The notes under the pieces are model-generated. The model was not told the origin of the DNA, searched no databases, and worked only from the letters and a program-made list of their open reading frames with translations. This document shows positions 63,093-64,000 of a DNA stretch of 64,000 nt, one piece after another. Each line of letters opens with the position of its first letter. Within the stretch, counting starts at the first letter, position 1. This DNA is from Pseudomonas kilonensis. GTDB taxonomy: Bacteria > Pseudomonadota > Gammaproteobacteria > Pseudomonadales > Pseudomonadaceae. Made by a program: the position numbers and the translations under genes. Location of the stretch: contig NZ_LHVH01000030.1 of assembly GCF_001269885.1 (NCBI RefSeq), forward strand, positions 114,661-178,660, read 5' to 3'.

Positions 63093-63247
63093 TCGCGAGC
63101 AAGCTCGCTCCCACACAGGTTTTTGGTCGTTTATAAGATCCGTGTCCACCGCCGATCCCTGTGGGAGCCGAGCTTGCTCGCGATAGCGATGGGTCTGCTT
63201 GCATCCATGTTGAATGTGCCGCCGTCTTCGCGAGCAGGCTCGCTCCC
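63093..63247. repeat. REP cluster
   Basis: CGCGAGCAAGCTCGCTCCCA, GTGGGAGCCGAGCTTGCTCG (with one inserted base) and CGCGAGCAGGCTCGCTCCCA. The spacer of the second pair matches those at 20843 and 37887 (ATCCATGTTGAATGTGCCGCCGTC). Confidence 0.88.
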
Positions 63248-64000
63248 ACAATGGGATCGGGGTACGACCGGAAGAATCAGGTCGGCTGTCAGGCCGCCTC
63301 GCGAGCAAGCTTTGCTCCCACAGATCTGACAGGTGTACGACCAAGAGAGCCAGGTCGGCTACTAGGCCGCCTCGCGAGCAAGCTTTGCTCCCACAGATCT
63401 GACAGGTGTACGACCAAGAGAGCCAGGTCGGCTACTAGGCCGCCTCGCGAGCAAGCTTTACTCCCACAGATCTGACAGGTGTACGACCAAGAGAGCCAGG
63501 TCGGCTACTAGGCCGCCTCGCGAGCAAGCTTTGCTCCCACAGATCTGACAGGTGTACGACCAAGAGAGCCAGGTCGGCTACTAGGCCGCCTCGCGAGCAA
63601 GCTTTGCTCCCACAGATCTGACAGGTGTACGACCAAGAGAGCCAGGTCGGCTACTAGGCCGCCTCGCGAGCAAGCTTTGCTCCCACAGATCTGACAGGTG
63701 TACGACCAAGAGAGCCAGGTCGGCTACTAGGCCGCCTCGCGAGCAAGCTTTACTCCCACAGATCTGACAGGTGTACGACCGGGAGAGTCAGGTCGGCTGT
63801 TAGGCCGCCTCGCGAGCAAGCCTTGCTCCCACAGATCTGACAGGTGTACGACCAAGAGAGCCAGGTCGGCTACTAGGCCGCCTCGCGAGCAAGCTTTGCT
63901 CCCACAGATCTGACGGGTGTACGACCGGGAGAGCCAGGTCGGCTGTTAGGCCGCCTCGCGAGCAAGCTTTGCTCCCACAGATCTGACAGGTGTACGACCA
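63248..64000. repeat. 73-bp tandem array, at least ten units, running off the window
   Basis: CAGATCTGAC occurs at 63321 and then every 73 bp through 63978. Each unit is CGCGAGCAAGCTTTGCTCCC plus CAGATCTGACAGGTGTACGA plus CCAAGAGAGCCAGGTCGGCT plus ACTAGGCCGCCT. Units at 63759-63831 and 63905-63977 carry GGGAGAGTCAGG- or GGGAGAGCCAGG-type variants with CTGTTAGG. A degenerate first unit starts near 63248. Confidence 0.95.

Noticed and set aside
63321..63988. Regular 73-bp spacing suggestive of a CRISPR array
   Set aside because: The whole 73-bp unit is conserved, with no variable spacers, and it contains REP palindromes; no cas gene is present.

Overview
The window looks like chromosome of a Pseudomonas fluorescens-group bacterium. 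The evidence is high GC, a near-canonical MvaT protein, Pseudomonas gene orders recalled from P. aeruginosa (mscS-yajQ-panE-kinase; Nudix/ThiE-GST-argJ-secA-dciA; purU-mvaT-sbcB; RDD-SpoIIM-DUF4129-DUF4350-MoxR-DUF58; pyk / ferredoxin reductase / GGDEF / fumarase), and very many REP/REPIN palindromes between genes. There is no prophage, IS transposase, rRNA, tRNA or CRISPR array that I can support. No gene is cut by either window edge; a repeat array runs off the right edge.

Layout. 0.1-12.1 kb: mechanosensitive channel, YajQ, ketopantoate reductase, an orphan histidine kinase, cobalamin adenosyltransferase, then a minus-strand block (Nudix-ThiE fusion, GST, argJ, secA) facing dciA. 12.4-17.4 kb: HerA-like ATPase and a three-gene glycosyltransferase / deacetylase-like / flippase-like operon. 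17.7-20.7 kb: purU, mvaT, sbcB. 21.1-29.4 kb: a conserved membrane operon ending in MoxR and DUF58, interrupted by a Fic-protein gene. 29.5-31.2 kb: a DUF6124 gene with a structured leader, a PilZ protein and a TPR-type lipoprotein. 31.7-42.8 kb: pyruvate kinase, ferredoxin reductase, diguanylate cyclase, class I fumarase, a DctB/DctD-type two-component pair and a KgtP-type dicarboxylate permease with a sigma-54 promoter and twin upstream sites. 43-46.3 kb: a secreted 13-residue-repeat protein, flavin reductase, a monooxygenase operon and its divergent AraC regulator. 46.5-55.2 kb: a spermidine/putrescine-type ABC transporter, aldehyde dehydrogenase, an AruI-like decarboxylase and a LysR regulator. 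55.3-61.7 kb: alpha/beta hydrolase, metE/metR, GNAT, LysE and Nudix genes. 61.8-64 kb: repeats around a second DUF6124 gene.

The most unusual observation is that both DUF6124 genes (29742 and 62734, unlinked and on opposite strands) are preceded by the same roughly 185-195 nt architecture although the primary sequence has diverged. It has a 16-bp closing helix, a hairpin with a 4-nt loop, and a 7-nt strand (CGACTAA in one, TTTCCAA in the other) whose complement appears twice, as the loop of a hairpin before and of a hairpin after the closing helix. The loops and their complement have changed together between the two copies. This is compensatory evidence for a structured, possibly switching RNA (or single-stranded DNA) element that I do not recognise.

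Other regulatory signals read from sequence are AraC-type half-site pairs spaced exactly 21 bp on both sides of a divergent promoter, a sigma-54 promoter with two similar palindromes 33 bp apart, and a MetR-like box between metE and metR. Repeat biology is prominent: REPINs, four ~130-bp palindromes whose arms co-vary, an inverted-repeat element that appears to supply a start codon, an 11-copy 18-bp minisatellite grown from a REP, and a 73-bp tandem array. All functions are inferred from sequence and recalled family knowledge; no database search was run.
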